Positions 17,412-27,287 of a DNA stretch of 64,000 bases are shown piece by piece. The first letter of the stretch is position 1. Every line of letters begins with the position of its first letter. Made by a program: the position numbers and the translations under genes. The DNA is from JABDJX01 sp039942715. Its GTDB lineage: Bacteria > Pseudomonadota > Alphaproteobacteria > Rhodobacterales > Rhodobacteraceae. The notes beneath the pieces were generated by a model that ran no database searches, was not told the DNA's origin, and worked only from the letters and a program-made list of their open reading frames with translations. Location: NCBI GenBank assembly GCA_039942715.1, contig JBDVBY010000004.1, forward strand, positions 124,001 through 188,000. The letters are read 5' to 3'.

Positions 17412-18688
17412 AACTAAGCTGGGTTCAAATCGTGCGACTGGGCATCGTGCAAATGGCGCTTGGCGCGATTGTGGTGCTGACAACCTCTACGCTGAACCGC
17501 CTGATGGTGGTCGAGCTTGCGCTTCCCGCCATTTTACCCGGCCTGCTGGTTGGCTTGCATTACGGCATACAAATCACGCGCCCCAACTGGGGGTATCGCT
17601 CTGACACGGGCGGCAAACGCACCCGCTGGATCATTGGCGGCATGGCGACATTGGCAGCCGGCGCAATGATCGCGGCCGTCGCCATACCGCTATTCGAGAC
17701 GAACTTTATGGCCGGTCTTGCGCTTTCGATCTTCGCCTACGTCCTCATCGGCGTCGGCGTTGGCGCGTCCGGCACTTCGCTTCTGGCTCTTCTCGCCACG
17801 GCCACCCTTCCCCAGCGCCGCGCCGCCGCAGCAACTATTGTATGGCTGATGATGATCTTTGGCATCGCGGTTACCGCTGGCGTCGTTGGTAGCCTGCTTG
17901 ATCCCTACTCTCACGCCCTTTTGTTGCGCATCGTCGCCATCGTCACGGGTGCCGCTGTCCTTATCACTGCCCTTGCCGTTTGGGGCATCGAAGCGCGCGT
18001 GATCGCCGAACGCGCCACTGACGAAACCCCGTTCATGCAAGGCCTTGCTGAGGTTTGGAGCGAACGTCGTGCACGGCATTTCACTATCTTCGTCTTCTTG
18101 TCCATGACGGCCTACTTCATGCAAGAACTGATCTTAGAACCTTACGCAGGCCTCGTCTTTGCTTTCACACCGGGGCAATCCACTAGCCTGAGCGGAGCGC
18201 AAAACGGCGGTGTCTTTGTCGGTATGTTGCTAGTCGGAATCGCCGCAACAGGCCTTAAGATCGGATCATTGCGCGCTTGGGTATTTGCAGGCTGCATCGG
18301 CTCTGCCGCATCCCTTCTCGCCATCGCAGGTGTCGGCCAGACCGGCCCAAACACAGCACTTTTACCCACCGTCGTTGCGCTTGGCTTTTTCAATGGCATG
18401 TTCGCCGTCGCCGCAATTGGTTCGATGATGGCGCTCGCTGGCGAAGGACGCGAACAACGCGAAGGTACACGCATGGGGCTTTGGGGCGCAGCGCAAGCCA
18501 TCGCCGCAGGCTTTGGCGGACTAGCTGGCGCGGCGCTTGTCGACATCTTGCGACTGTTCATGCCGGACGCTTCGGCCTTTGGCGCCGTCTTTACTTTTGA
18601 AGCTGCAATTTTCGTTGCCGCCGCCGCAATGGCGCTGGCGATCATAGAAAAACCGGGCCAAGCGCCCATGATGGTACCGGGAGAATAA
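17408..18688 (+). CDS. ORF428-type BCD-family MFS protein (PucC/LhaA-like)
   Basis: Start ATG 17408 overlaps the bchG stop (ATGA), giving 426 residues; the counterpart between bchG and bchP in Rhodobacter capsulatus is called ORF428. About twelve membrane segments and the family signature near the N-terminus (LGIVQMALGAIVV, LNRLMVVELALP). Related to LhaA and PucC, which help antenna assembly, so a role in pigment handling or antenna assembly is likely; the exact role of this subgroup is not established. Confidence 0.9.
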   Translation: MKLSWVQIVRLGIVQMALGAIVVLTTSTLNRLMVVELALPAILPGLLVGLHYGIQITRPNWGYRSDTGGKRTRWIIGGMATLAAGAMIAAVAIPLFETNFMAGLALSIFAYVLIGVGVGASGTSLLALLATATLPQRRAAAATIVWLMMIFGIAVTAGVVGSLLDPYSHALLLRIVAIVTGAAVLITALAVWGIEARVIAERATDETPFMQGLAEVWSERRARHFTIFVFLSMTAYFMQELILEPYAGLVFAFTPGQSTSLSGAQNGGVFVGMLLVGIAATGLKIGSLRAWVFAGCIGSAASLLAIAGVGQTGPNTALLPTVVALGFFNGMFAVAAIGSMMALAGEGREQREGTRMGLWGAAQAIAAGFGGLAGAALVDILRLFMPDASAFGAVFTFEAAIFVAAAAMALAIIEKPGQAPMMVPGE

Positions 18689-18690
18689 CC

Positions 18691-19872
18691 ATGATGTATG
18701 ATGTCGCTGTTGTTGGAGGTGGCCCTGCTGGTGCTACAGCTGCCGAAGACCTTGCGCGCTCTGGTTGGAAAGTTGCCCTGCTTGACCGCGATGGACGGAT
18801 CAAACCTTGCGGTGGAGCCATCCCGCCGCGACTTGTTTCTGATTTCCACATCCCTGATGAACAAATCGTCGCAAAGGTGAACACCGCGCGCATGATCTCT
18901 CCCACGAAGCGCATGGTCGATATCCCGATTGAAAACGGTTACGTTGGCATGGTCGATCGCGAGTTCTTTGATGAGTTTCTGCGCAACCGTGCCGAGAAGG
19001 CCGGGGCAAAACGCATCACTGGAACTTTCACCGCGATTGAACGCGATGCCAACGGCACGCACCTGATTTATCGCGAAAAAGCCAGTGGCGAGAGTAAACG
19101 CCTGACCACCCGCATGATCATCGGCGCGGATGGCGCGCGTTCTGATGTTGCTCGCGCCGAAGTGCCCGGTGGCGACACTATTCCTTACGTCATCGCTTAC
19201 CACGAGATCATCGAAGCCCCCGCGCCTTCGGCAAAGTACGACCCAAAGCGCTGCGATGTGATCTATGATGGCGCGATCTCACCTGATTTTTACGGTTGGG
19301 TTTTCCCGCACGGCGGACAGGCCAGTGTTGGCATGGGCACACAGATCACCGACGTGAACCTTAAGGACGCCACAGCCGACCTGCGCAAGGCCGCCGGGCT
19401 TGAGGATTGCAAAACCATCCGCAAAGAAGGCGCGCCTATTCCTCTCAAGCCGCTGGATCGCTGGGACAATGGCCGCGACGTGGTGCTTGCTGGTGATGCA
19501 GCTGGTGTTGTCGCGCCATCCTCTGGCGAAGGTATATATTATGCGATGGTTGGCGGTCAGGTGGCCGCGCATGCTGTGGCAGCGTCCTTAAAAACCGGTC
19601 GCGCAAAAGACCTGCAACTGGCTCGTCGCCTGTTCATGCGCGAGCACAAGCAAGTGTTCCGCGTCCTTGGCGCAATGCAAAACGCTTACTACAAGAGCGA
19701 CGAGCGCCGCGAGCGGTTCGTTTCGCTATGTCATGACGAAGACGTTCAACGCCTGACGTTTGAGGCTTACATGAACAAGAAGCTCGTCAAGGCAAGGCCC
19801 ATGGCCCACATCAAAATCGGTTTGAAAAACCTCGCGCATCTGACGCGTGTCGTCTCGCAGCAATACACGTGA
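18691..19872 (+). CDS. bchP: Geranylgeranyl reductase BchP
   Basis: Flavoprotein that reduces the geranylgeranyl tail of bacteriochlorophyll to phytyl using NADPH. The FAD-binding GGGPAGATAAEDL motif starts at about residue 9, CGGAIPPRL follows near 35, and the second flavin motif VVLAGDAAGVVAP is near 270. Two adjacent ATG codons start the frame two bases after the preceding stop. 393 residues, as usual. Confidence 0.97.
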   Translation: MMYDVAVVGGGPAGATAAEDLARSGWKVALLDRDGRIKPCGGAIPPRLVSDFHIPDEQIVAKVNTARMISPTKRMVDIPIENGYVGMVDREFFDEFLRNRAEKAGAKRITGTFTAIERDANGTHLIYREKASGESKRLTTRMIIGADGARSDVARAEVPGGDTIPYVIAYHEIIEAPAPSAKYDPKRCDVIYDGAISPDFYGWVFPHGGQASVGMGTQITDVNLKDATADLRKAAGLEDCKTIRKEGAPIPLKPLDRWDNGRDVVLAGDAAGVVAPSSGEGIYYAMVGGQVAAHAVAASLKTGRAKDLQLARRLFMREHKQVFRVLGAMQNAYYKSDERRERFVSLCHDEDVQRLTFEAYMNKKLVKARPMAHIKIGLKNLAHLTRVVSQQYT

Positions 19873-20399
19873 GTGACCGTAATCTGATACCCGCCTGGAT
19901 CGGCGACACGCTGACACCGGTGGACAAGCTTGACGTGCACAAACGTGGGCTGCGCCATAAGGCCGTCTCGGTGTTTGTAATGGCGGGCAAAAAGACATTG
20001 ATCCAACAACGCGCTTTGTCCAAATACCACACCCCCGGGCTTTGGGCGAACACGTGCTGCACCCATCCGCTTTGGAATGAAAGTGCGGATGACTGCGCTG
20101 TACGGCGCATTGACGAAGAACTTGGCATTACCGGGCTGGACCCTGTGCACAAAGGCCGCGTCGAATATCGTGCCGAAGTGGGGGGCGATTTGATCGAACA
20201 CGAGGTTGTCGATATTTACCTCGCGGATGCGGATGAAAGCCTGTCGGTAACCTGCAACCCGGACGAAGTGAACGCCGTGCGCTGGATTGATCTGGATGCG
20301 CTTACGATTGAGGCGGACAAGCATCCAGAAAAATTTACACCCTGGCTGAAAATCTATCTGGAGTCCCATCGCAGTACGATTTTTGGCGAAGTGCACTAG
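19869..20399 (+). CDS. idi: Isopentenyl-diphosphate isomerase, type 1
   Basis: Interconverts IPP and DMAPP, feeding the geranylgeranyl diphosphate used for carotenoids and the bacteriochlorophyll tail. Nudix-fold protein of 176 residues with the catalytic cysteine motif NTCCTHP at 61-67 and the RRIDEELGI Nudix segment at 79-87. GTG start overlapping the bchP stop (GTGA). Last gene of the photosynthesis cluster on this side. Confidence 0.95.
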   Translation: MSDRNLIPAWIGDTLTPVDKLDVHKRGLRHKAVSVFVMAGKKTLIQQRALSKYHTPGLWANTCCTHPLWNESADDCAVRRIDEELGITGLDPVHKGRVEYRAEVGGDLIEHEVVDIYLADADESLSVTCNPDEVNAVRWIDLDALTIEADKHPEKFTPWLKIYLESHRSTIFGEVH

Positions 20400-20488
20400 A
20401 AACATGGCAGGCTTTGATCCCCGACGCATTTGACGTCATATCTAAGCAATGTTGCGCGCTGCTTGGCGCTAAAGTGTGAGAATACCGC

Positions 20489-21157
20489 ATGACACTTGAC
20501 CGCCGCCTCACAGCCGAGGCTCTTGGCACATTTTTTCTGCTCGCCACGGTGGTCGGTTCTGGCATCATGGCCGAGCGTCTTGCAGGCGGGAACACGGCAA
20601 TTGCGTTGCTAGGCAACACGATTCCTACTGGCGCAATTCTTGTGGTTCTGATCACCATGTTCGGCCCCATCTCGGGGGCACATTTTAATCCGGCGGTCAC
20701 GCTTTGCTTTGCGATCCGCCGCGAAATCACAACGCGTGACGCGGGCCTTTATACCGCCGTGCAAATCATGGGCGGCATCCTTGGTGTTTTGGCCGCGCAT
20801 GTGATGTTCGATAATCCGCTGATTGATCCTTCCACAACCCAGCGCTCGGGAATTGGGCAGTGGAGCGGTGAATTTATCGCCACCTTTGGATTGATCGGCA
20901 CGATCCTCGCCTGTCTGAAAGCGCGCCCACACGCGGTGCCAATGGCCGTTGGCCTCTATATCACCGCTGCCTATTGGTTCACGTCATCTACGTCTTTTGC
21001 GAACCCCGCCGTCACCATCGCACGCGGATTTTCCGACACCTTTGCAGGCATTGCGCCCAGCGATGTCGCCCCCTTCATCGGAGTACAACTGTTTGCAACG
21101 GTGGTGGCGACGCGATTCTTTGGCTGGCTTTTGACCGATACAACAAACCAAAACTGA
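20489..21157 (+). CDS. Aquaporin-family (MIP) channel
   Basis: Six-helix channel of 222 residues with two pore motifs: NPA in HFNPAVT at 67-69 and NPA in FANPAVTIARGF near 172. The second is followed by an arginine, as usual for the selectivity filter. Small-solute specificity cannot be read from these motifs. It stands alone between idi and the urea transporter, so conduction of urea, ammonia or glycerol is possible but only suggested by position. Confidence 0.9.
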   Translation: MTLDRRLTAEALGTFFLLATVVGSGIMAERLAGGNTAIALLGNTIPTGAILVVLITMFGPISGAHFNPAVTLCFAIRREITTRDAGLYTAVQIMGGILGVLAAHVMFDNPLIDPSTTQRSGIGQWSGEFIATFGLIGTILACLKARPHAVPMAVGLYITAAYWFTSSTSFANPAVTIARGFSDTFAGIAPSDVAPFIGVQLFATVVATRFFGWLLTDTTNQN

Positions 21158-21281
21158 CTGGCGTAAATTTCGACACGTGCGAAACGGCTTCCGGCTGCTC
21201 AATTTATTGCCGAACGACTAGGCAACCGCCACTTAAAGCAGCAATTCTCTGCACCGCAGCAAAATTTCGCCCCTCAAACTA

Positions 21282-21297
21282 TGGCACATTCAAGGCC
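21282..21297 (+). promoter_or_regulatory. Possible sigma-54 promoter before urtA
   Basis: TGGCACATTCAAGGCC has a perfect -24 element (TGGCAC) and the -12 GC at the right distance of 12 bases; the two bases before it (AG for TT) deviate. It lies 43 bp before the urtA ATG. Urea transport genes are often under nitrogen control. I saw only a TGCACC half of an NtrC box at about 21250, so this is a weak call. Confidence 0.35.
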
Positions 21298-21339
21298 TCT
21301 CGACCCAGTCTCCTTGCGAAGATCAACAGGAGAAACTCG

Positions 21340-22611
21340 ATGAATAGACCCCTCTTACTTGCCTTGGCCTGTGCGCTGCCCGCGGCACCCGCATTGGCAC
21401 AAGACTGCCCAATTAAAGTTGGCGTCCTGCACTCACTTTCCGGCACCATGGCCATTTCCGAAACCACTTTGAAAGACACAGTAGAGATGCTGGTCGATCA
21501 ACAAAACGAAGCAGGTGGCCTGCTTGGTTGCGAGCTGGAAGCTGTGGTTGTGGACCCCGCCTCTGACTGGCCGCTGTTCGCTGAAAAGGCGCGCGAGTTG
21601 CTGACAGTAGAAGAAGTAGACGTGATCTTTGGGTCATGGACATCCGTGAGCCGCAAATCCGCACTTCCCGTTCTTGAAGAGCTGAACGGCCTGATGTTCT
21701 ACCCGGTGCAGTACGAAGGAGAAGAGTCGTCCAAGAACGTCTTTTACACCGGTGCTGCGCCCAATCAGCAGGCGATCCCTGCGGTTGATTACTTTCTTGA
21801 GGAGCTGGGCGTAGAACGGTTCGCGCTGCTTGGCACCGACTATGTTTACCCACGTACCACCAACAACATCCTTGAAGCTTATCTGAAGTCTAAGGGCGTC
21901 GCAGCAGAAGACATCTTCGTCAACTACACACCATTTGGTCACTCTGACTGGGCCACAATTGTTGGCGACGTTGTCGAGATGAGCGAAGACGGCCGTCAGG
22001 TTGGTGTGATCTCAACCATCAACGGCGACGCAAACATCGGCTTTTACAAAGAGCTGGCTGCTGCTGAGATTTCGGCAGACGATATTCCAGTTGTTGCCTT
22101 CTCGGTCGGCGAAGAAGAGCTGTCGGGCTTGGACACAACCAACCTTGTCGGCCACCTTGCTGCTTGGAACTACTTCCAGTCGGCTGACACGGATGTAAAC
22201 GCCGAATTCGTTGCCGCTTGGAAAGAGCGCATGGGCGAAGATCGCGTGACCAATGATCCAATGGAAGCGCATTACATCGGTTTCAACATGTGGGCCAACG
22301 CTGTAACGGCTGCTGGGACTGCTGACGTTGATGCGGTTCGCGAGGCGATGTACGGGCAGGAGTTCCCAAACCTGACTGGCGGTACTGCCGTCATGCTTCC
22401 AAACCACCATCTGGCCAAGCCAGTTCTGATTGGCGAGATCACCGAAGATGGTCAGTTTGATATTGTGAGCCAAACCACCGAAGTGGCCGGTGATGCATGG
22501 ACAGACCACCTGCCTGAAAGCGCCAAGCTGATGTCTGACTGGCCCGGCAAAGGCTGCGGCATGTGGGACACGAACTCGGAAAGCTGCGTTCAGATCCAGT
22601 CGAATTACTAA
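21340..22611 (+). CDS. urtA: Urea ABC transporter substrate-binding protein UrtA
   Basis: Periplasmic binding protein that captures urea for UrtBCDE. I start at ATG 21340 (MNRPLLLALACALPAAPALA), with CAGGAG upstream; the open frame extends far upstream through non-coding DNA. Signal peptide about residues 1-20; mature protein begins QDCPIKVGVLHSLSGTMA, typical of the Leu/Ile/Val-binding fold of UrtA. 423 residues. Paired cysteines near the C-terminus (KGCGMWDTNSESC) may form a disulfide. Confidence 0.95.
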   Translation: MNRPLLLALACALPAAPALAQDCPIKVGVLHSLSGTMAISETTLKDTVEMLVDQQNEAGGLLGCELEAVVVDPASDWPLFAEKARELLTVEEVDVIFGSWTSVSRKSALPVLEELNGLMFYPVQYEGEESSKNVFYTGAAPNQQAIPAVDYFLEELGVERFALLGTDYVYPRTTNNILEAYLKSKGVAAEDIFVNYTPFGHSDWATIVGDVVEMSEDGRQVGVISTINGDANIGFYKELAAAEISADDIPVVAFSVGEEELSGLDTTNLVGHLAAWNYFQSADTDVNAEFVAAWKERMGEDRVTNDPMEAHYIGFNMWANAVTAAGTADVDAVREAMYGQEFPNLTGGTAVMLPNHHLAKPVLIGEITEDGQFDIVSQTTEVAGDAWTDHLPESAKLMSDWPGKGCGMWDTNSESCVQIQSNY

Positions 22612-22686
22612 TCTGACCTAACCCAATGGACCGACCCGGGATGAACGTCTTGGGTCGGTCTTGCCTTATCTGACGAAAGCCTCTCC

Positions 22687-24624
22687 ATGCGCCTTCTAAG
22701 CCTAATTGCCGCCTTGTTTCTCCTTTGCCTGCCAGCCCAAGCGCAGGACGGAACGCTGCAAACTCTGCTGCAATCCCACGCCAAAGACATCGCCAAACCA
22801 TCGCGTAAAACGATCCAACCCGTGCTGGACGGTCTAGCGAGTTCGGGCATTCCCGCAACGACGGGGTTTCTAGAAGCTTGGGCCGACAAAGGCGTTGTGC
22901 AACGCAAGGAAGACGGGCTGTTTTTCTTCGGCAAGCGTGAGGGCGATGTGTACGTTTTGCGCTCGGTCGAAGATGGCGAAGACGCAGGCGAAGTTGGCCG
23001 TCGCGATGCAAAGGAACTCAAGCCAAACGCAGGTGTGCGCAAACTGATCGCAACAACGCTGGTGCAGTTTCAACTCAATGATCCAGACCCAGATCGGCGC
23101 CGCGCCGCTTTGGACGCGCTGGCCCGCAATCCCACGCCCGATCTGCTCGCGCCCTTGCGCGCCTCGATTGAGAGCGAAGAAAACCGCAGCATTCGCAACC
23201 GCAAAGAGGCGCTGGATCGCCTGATCACCATCCGCTTTGGCACCGACACACAAACGCGCGTTACGGCTATTGAATGGATGTCGACTCAAGTGTCGCTGGA
23301 AGCGCGCGCCGCGCTCAATGCTGTCCTAGTGACAGAAACGGTCGTCGGGACACCCGATGCAGGTGCAAACGTCGCCGACGCATTGATCCTCGGCAAAGAC
23401 CTGAGCGAAGAACAGGCGCTTGCGCGTCTCGCGCAAGAAGACATCGTCCCCGATTTGATCAGCCGCAAAGACCGCGACGCCGCTCTGATCGCTGCAATTG
23501 ATGATGGCTTTGTCGCCGATATTCTGGTGGCTTCGCTCAATACAGAAACCGCCCGCTGGAATGCCTACGAACGCCTTGTCGAGCGCGGCGAAGCCGAGCA
23601 GCGCGCCGATGTGAACGCTGCCTCTGATTTGATCGCCGCCAACCCGATTTATGCCGTTTACAAGGAACAAGACGCCGGAGTGACCGCCGCCGCCGTACTC
23701 GCTTTGAAAGAAATCGAAAGCCGCGTCAGCCGCGCCGAGGCGGTAGACCTTGGCCTTGATGCGCTCTCACTGGCTTCGATCTATTTCCTCGCCGCCATCG
23801 GACTTGCCATCACCTTTGGCGTCATGGGCGTGATCAACATGGCCCACGGCGAGTTCATCATGATCGGCGCTTACACCGGCTATGTCGTGCAAACCATTGT
23901 GCCCGACTACACCGTCTCGCTGATCATTGCGCTGCCGCTTGCCTTTGTCGTGGCCGCCGCCGCTGGTGTTGCACTCGAGCGGCTTGTGATCCGTCATCTG
24001 GCGCACCGACCGCTTGAAACACTGCTCGCCACTTTCGGCATCTCTGTCGCCCTACAGCAAATCTTCAAGAACATCTTCGGCACCCAAGCTGTGCCTCTCA
24101 CATCACCCGACTGGCTTGCGGGCGCATGGGTCGTCAACGACGTGATTGGCATCAGTTACATTCGCATCGCGATCTTCGTCATGGCGCTTTTATTTCTTGC
24201 CCTGCTCGTCTACATCCTACGCCGCACCCGCCTTGGTCTTGAGGTCCGCGCCGTCACGCAAAACCCCGGCATGGCGGCCAGTCTTGGCATTGACCCCGAT
24301 CGCGTAGGCATGGCGACTTTCGCGCTTGGCTCTGGCATCGCAGGTGTCGCAGGCGTGGCGATTGGGTTGTTCGCCCAAGTGACGTCCGAAATGGGCACCG
24401 GTTACATCGTCCAAAGCTTTATGACCGTCGTTGTCGGCGGTGTTGGCTCTGTCTTCGGCACACTCGCAGGCGCCGGCCTTATCGGGGGTTTACAAAAGAG
24501 CATCGAGTGGCTGAACCCTTCAAACACGCTGGCCGCACAGACCTATATGATCCTGTTCATCATCCTCTTTATCCAATTCCGACCGCGCGGCATCGTGGCG
24601 CAAAAGGGGAGGTTCGTGCAATGA
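22687..24624 (+). CDS. urtB: Urea ABC transporter permease UrtB
   Basis: One of two membrane subunits of the urea importer. The 645-residue protein is the long form: signal peptide (1-19), a helical, repeat-like extracytoplasmic region to about 350, then a LivH-type permease domain (about 355-640) with GVMGVINMAHGEFIMIGAYT. The extra N-terminal domain is common in proteobacterial UrtB and distinguishes it from amino-acid LivH. ATGA overlap with urtC. Confidence 0.94.
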   Translation: MRLLSLIAALFLLCLPAQAQDGTLQTLLQSHAKDIAKPSRKTIQPVLDGLASSGIPATTGFLEAWADKGVVQRKEDGLFFFGKREGDVYVLRSVEDGEDAGEVGRRDAKELKPNAGVRKLIATTLVQFQLNDPDPDRRRAALDALARNPTPDLLAPLRASIESEENRSIRNRKEALDRLITIRFGTDTQTRVTAIEWMSTQVSLEARAALNAVLVTETVVGTPDAGANVADALILGKDLSEEQALARLAQEDIVPDLISRKDRDAALIAAIDDGFVADILVASLNTETARWNAYERLVERGEAEQRADVNAASDLIAANPIYAVYKEQDAGVTAAAVLALKEIESRVSRAEAVDLGLDALSLASIYFLAAIGLAITFGVMGVINMAHGEFIMIGAYTGYVVQTIVPDYTVSLIIALPLAFVVAAAAGVALERLVIRHLAHRPLETLLATFGISVALQQIFKNIFGTQAVPLTSPDWLAGAWVVNDVIGISYIRIAIFVMALLFLALLVYILRRTRLGLEVRAVTQNPGMAASLGIDPDRVGMATFALGSGIAGVAGVAIGLFAQVTSEMGTGYIVQSFMTVVVGGVGSVFGTLAGAGLIGGLQKSIEWLNPSNTLAAQTYMILFIILFIQFRPRGIVAQKGRFVQ

Positions 24625-25847
24625 CCACCGCCACCAGCAATTCGCTTATCCGACGCACTGATGTTATGGTTTTCCTATCGATCCTCGCGCTAGTCACCAT
24701 CGGTGCGACGTTCCTTGCCGAAGCAGGCATGGTCTCGACCTCCTTTGTCAAATTACTGGGCAAGACTCTGTGTCTCTGCCTCGCCGCCCTCGCGATGGAC
24801 CTCATCTGGGGCTACACGGGCATCCTATCGCTGGGGCATTTCGCATTCTTCGGCATCGGCGGCTATGCCATTGGGATGTGGCTGATGTGGGATCGCACCG
24901 AGCTTATTGTGATGGAAACCCTCGCGCGCGGCGCCCTTCCCCCAACCCCGCTGGAAATCGAAGAAGCCATCGGCACCCAGATTTTCGGCGTCGTCGGCTC
25001 ATCCGATATTCCTTGGCTCTGGGCTTCTGCCGGGTCGCTCCCACTACAATTGGCCTTTGCCGTCCTCGTGCCTGGCCTGATCGCGCTGGTCTTTGGTTGG
25101 CTGGCGTTTCGCAGTCGTGTCGCAGGTGTTTACCTGTCGATCCTAACCCAAGCAGGCACGCTGGCTTTGGCGTTGTGGCTCTTCCAAAACGACAGCGGCC
25201 TGCGCGGCAATAATGGCCTGTCGGGTCTGCAAAACCTGCCCGGTCTAGCGAGCGTACCACAATCAACCGTATCGCTCTGGTTTCTTTGGGCCTCTGCATT
25301 GGCTCTGGGTCTCGGTTATCTGTTGGCTACATGGACGGTCTCTGGTCGTTTCGGTTCCGTCCTACGCGGCATCCGTGATGACGAGGCGCGCGTGCGCTTT
25401 TTGGGCTACGAAGTAGAGCACTATAAACTCGCTATCTTCACCGGCACCGCAATGGCCTGCGGCATCGGTGGCGCTCTCTATTACCCGCAAGCGGGCATCA
25501 TTAACCCAGCCGAGATTGCACCTATCGCGTCAATCTATCTGGCTGTTTGGGTCGCTATTGGCGGGCGTGGTCGCCTCTACGGCGCTGTGATCGGCGCTGC
25601 CGTCGTTAGTCTCCTTTCAAGCTGGTTCACCGGTGGCGGTGCACCCAATATCGACCTTGGGTTTTACGTGATCAAATGGACGGATTGGTGGCTTGTCCTG
25701 CTTGGCATGAGCTTTGTTCTGGTTACGTTGTTCGCCCCCAAAGGCCTTGGCGGCTTGGTTGATCTTTGGACCGACAAGCGCGCCACACGCGTCGATGATC
25801 TTGGCCCTGATCAAGGGAGCTTGCGCGCGCAGGAGGAAACACCATGA
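24621..25847 (+). CDS. urtC: Urea ABC transporter permease UrtC
   Basis: Second membrane subunit, LivM-type, 408 residues from the ATG at 24621 (MTTATSNSLIRRTDVMVFLS). About ten hydrophobic segments, with the family stretch LIWGYTGILSLGHFAFFGIGG and, late, AVWVAIGGRGRLYGAVIGA. Start overlaps urtB (ATGA) and its stop overlaps urtD (ATGA). Confidence 0.94.
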   Translation: MTTATSNSLIRRTDVMVFLSILALVTIGATFLAEAGMVSTSFVKLLGKTLCLCLAALAMDLIWGYTGILSLGHFAFFGIGGYAIGMWLMWDRTELIVMETLARGALPPTPLEIEEAIGTQIFGVVGSSDIPWLWASAGSLPLQLAFAVLVPGLIALVFGWLAFRSRVAGVYLSILTQAGTLALALWLFQNDSGLRGNNGLSGLQNLPGLASVPQSTVSLWFLWASALALGLGYLLATWTVSGRFGSVLRGIRDDEARVRFLGYEVEHYKLAIFTGTAMACGIGGALYYPQAGIINPAEIAPIASIYLAVWVAIGGRGRLYGAVIGAAVVSLLSSWFTGGGAPNIDLGFYVIKWTDWWLVLLGMSFVLVTLFAPKGLGGLVDLWTDKRATRVDDLGPDQGSLRAQEETP

Positions 25848-26596
25848 GCGCGCTGTTAGAAGTCTCTGGTGTGTCCAAAAGCTTTGACGGTTTTAAGGCG
25901 ATTGATAATCTGTCGTTTTCAGTCAACGAGCCTGAGTTGCGCGCGATTATTGGGCCCAATGGTGCGGGCAAAACAACCTTCATGGATTTGGTCACCGGCA
26001 AGACACGGCCCGACAGCGGTAGTATCATTTACGGCGAAACTTCGCGCGATCTGACCAAGATGTCCGAAGCAAAAATCGCGCGCGCTGGCATAGGTCGCAA
26101 GTTTCAAAAACCTACGGTGTTTGATGATCAGTCTGTGACCGAAAACCTGACGATGGCGCTGAAATCGCCGCGCTCGCCCTTTACCGTCCTTACCCGTCGC
26201 CCCGCCTTGGATATACGCGCCGCTGATGTGGCCGAACGCGTCGGGCTTCATGGCCACCTCCGTGCGCGCGCCGGAACTTTGTCGCATGGTCAAAAGCAGT
26301 GGCTTGAGATCGGCATGCTTCTGGCCCAAGAACCGCGCCTTTTGTTGGTCGATGAACCCGCCGCTGGCATGACGTCGGCAGAGCGTGAACGCACCACTGC
26401 GATGCTGGTCGAGGCCGCCAAGACACGCGCCGTCGTGGTGATCGAACATGACATGGAATTTGTACGCCGCCTGAATTGCCGGGTCACCGTTCTACACGAA
26501 GGACGCGCATTGGCCGAAGGCTCGCTTGATCACGTCTGCGCCGATCCGCGCGTCATTGACGTCTACCTTGGTCGCCCGGAGAATGAAGATGCTTGA
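25844..26596 (+). CDS. urtD: Urea ABC transporter ATPase UrtD
   Basis: LivG-type ATPase of 250 residues. Walker A is GPNGAGKTT at about 36-44, signature LSHGQKQWLEIG, and Walker B LLLVDEPAAGMT. It pairs with UrtE. Coupled to urtC by ATGA overlap. Confidence 0.95.
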   Translation: MSALLEVSGVSKSFDGFKAIDNLSFSVNEPELRAIIGPNGAGKTTFMDLVTGKTRPDSGSIIYGETSRDLTKMSEAKIARAGIGRKFQKPTVFDDQSVTENLTMALKSPRSPFTVLTRRPALDIRAADVAERVGLHGHLRARAGTLSHGQKQWLEIGMLLAQEPRLLLVDEPAAGMTSAERERTTAMLVEAAKTRAVVVIEHDMEFVRRLNCRVTVLHEGRALAEGSLDHVCADPRVIDVYLGRPENEDA

Positions 26597-27278
26597 AGCA
26601 AAAGGGATCACTTTGGAATACGGCGGCAGTCGCATCTTGCACGGCATCGATGTTACCGCTGAACCGGGCCGCGTGACCTGCGTGATGGGCCTTAATGGCA
26701 TGGGCAAAACTTCGCTGTTGAAGGCAATTGCAGGCCGCCATCCTGCCACAGGCGACATCACTTTGGATGGAGTGGCCTTGCCCAAAGGTGCTAAAGCCCG
26801 CGCTCAGGCTGGAATCGCCTATGTACCGCAGGGCCGCGAAATATTTCCGCAACTGACCGTGGCCGAGAACCTCGCCACCGCCTTCGCTTGCTTGCCCCGC
26901 GATCAGCGACAGGTTGCCCCTGAAATCTTCGACCTCTTCCCCGTTCTCGCCGAGATGAAAGGCCGACGCGGCGGCGATCTCTCAGGCGGACAACAACAGC
27001 AACTCGCCATCGCACGTGCGTTGGTCACCCAACCCAAGGTGCTTTTGCTGGATGAACCAACCGAGGGCATTCAACCCAACATCATCGACCAGATCGGACG
27101 CGTCATCGCCGGATTGCGCGATAAAGGGACAATGGCGATCATTCTAGTGGAACAGCGTTTTGATTTCGCTTGGGGTCTTGCCGATCGTATCGTTGCTTTG
27201 CGTCGTGGAACAATTTTGCGCGATCAGGATAAAAGTGCCGCGTCGCGCGATGAGGTGCTTGGGGATGTTTCGGTATGA
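26589..27278 (+). CDS. urtE: Urea ABC transporter ATPase UrtE
   Basis: LivF-type ATPase, 229 residues from ATG 26589 (MLEAKGITLEYGG), which has GGAGA seven bases upstream; ATG 26583 is an alternative but would sit directly on that ribosome site. Walker A GLNGMGKTS, signature LSGGQQQQLAIARAL, Walker B VLLLDEPTEGIQ. The start overlaps the urtD stop by 8 nt. Completes the urtABCDE set; no urease genes follow. Confidence 0.95.
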   Translation: MLEAKGITLEYGGSRILHGIDVTAEPGRVTCVMGLNGMGKTSLLKAIAGRHPATGDITLDGVALPKGAKARAQAGIAYVPQGREIFPQLTVAENLATAFACLPRDQRQVAPEIFDLFPVLAEMKGRRGGDLSGGQQQQLAIARALVTQPKVLLLDEPTEGIQPNIIDQIGRVIAGLRDKGTMAIILVEQRFDFAWGLADRIVALRRGTILRDQDKSAASRDEVLGDVSV

Positions 27279-27287
27279 CACCACTAC

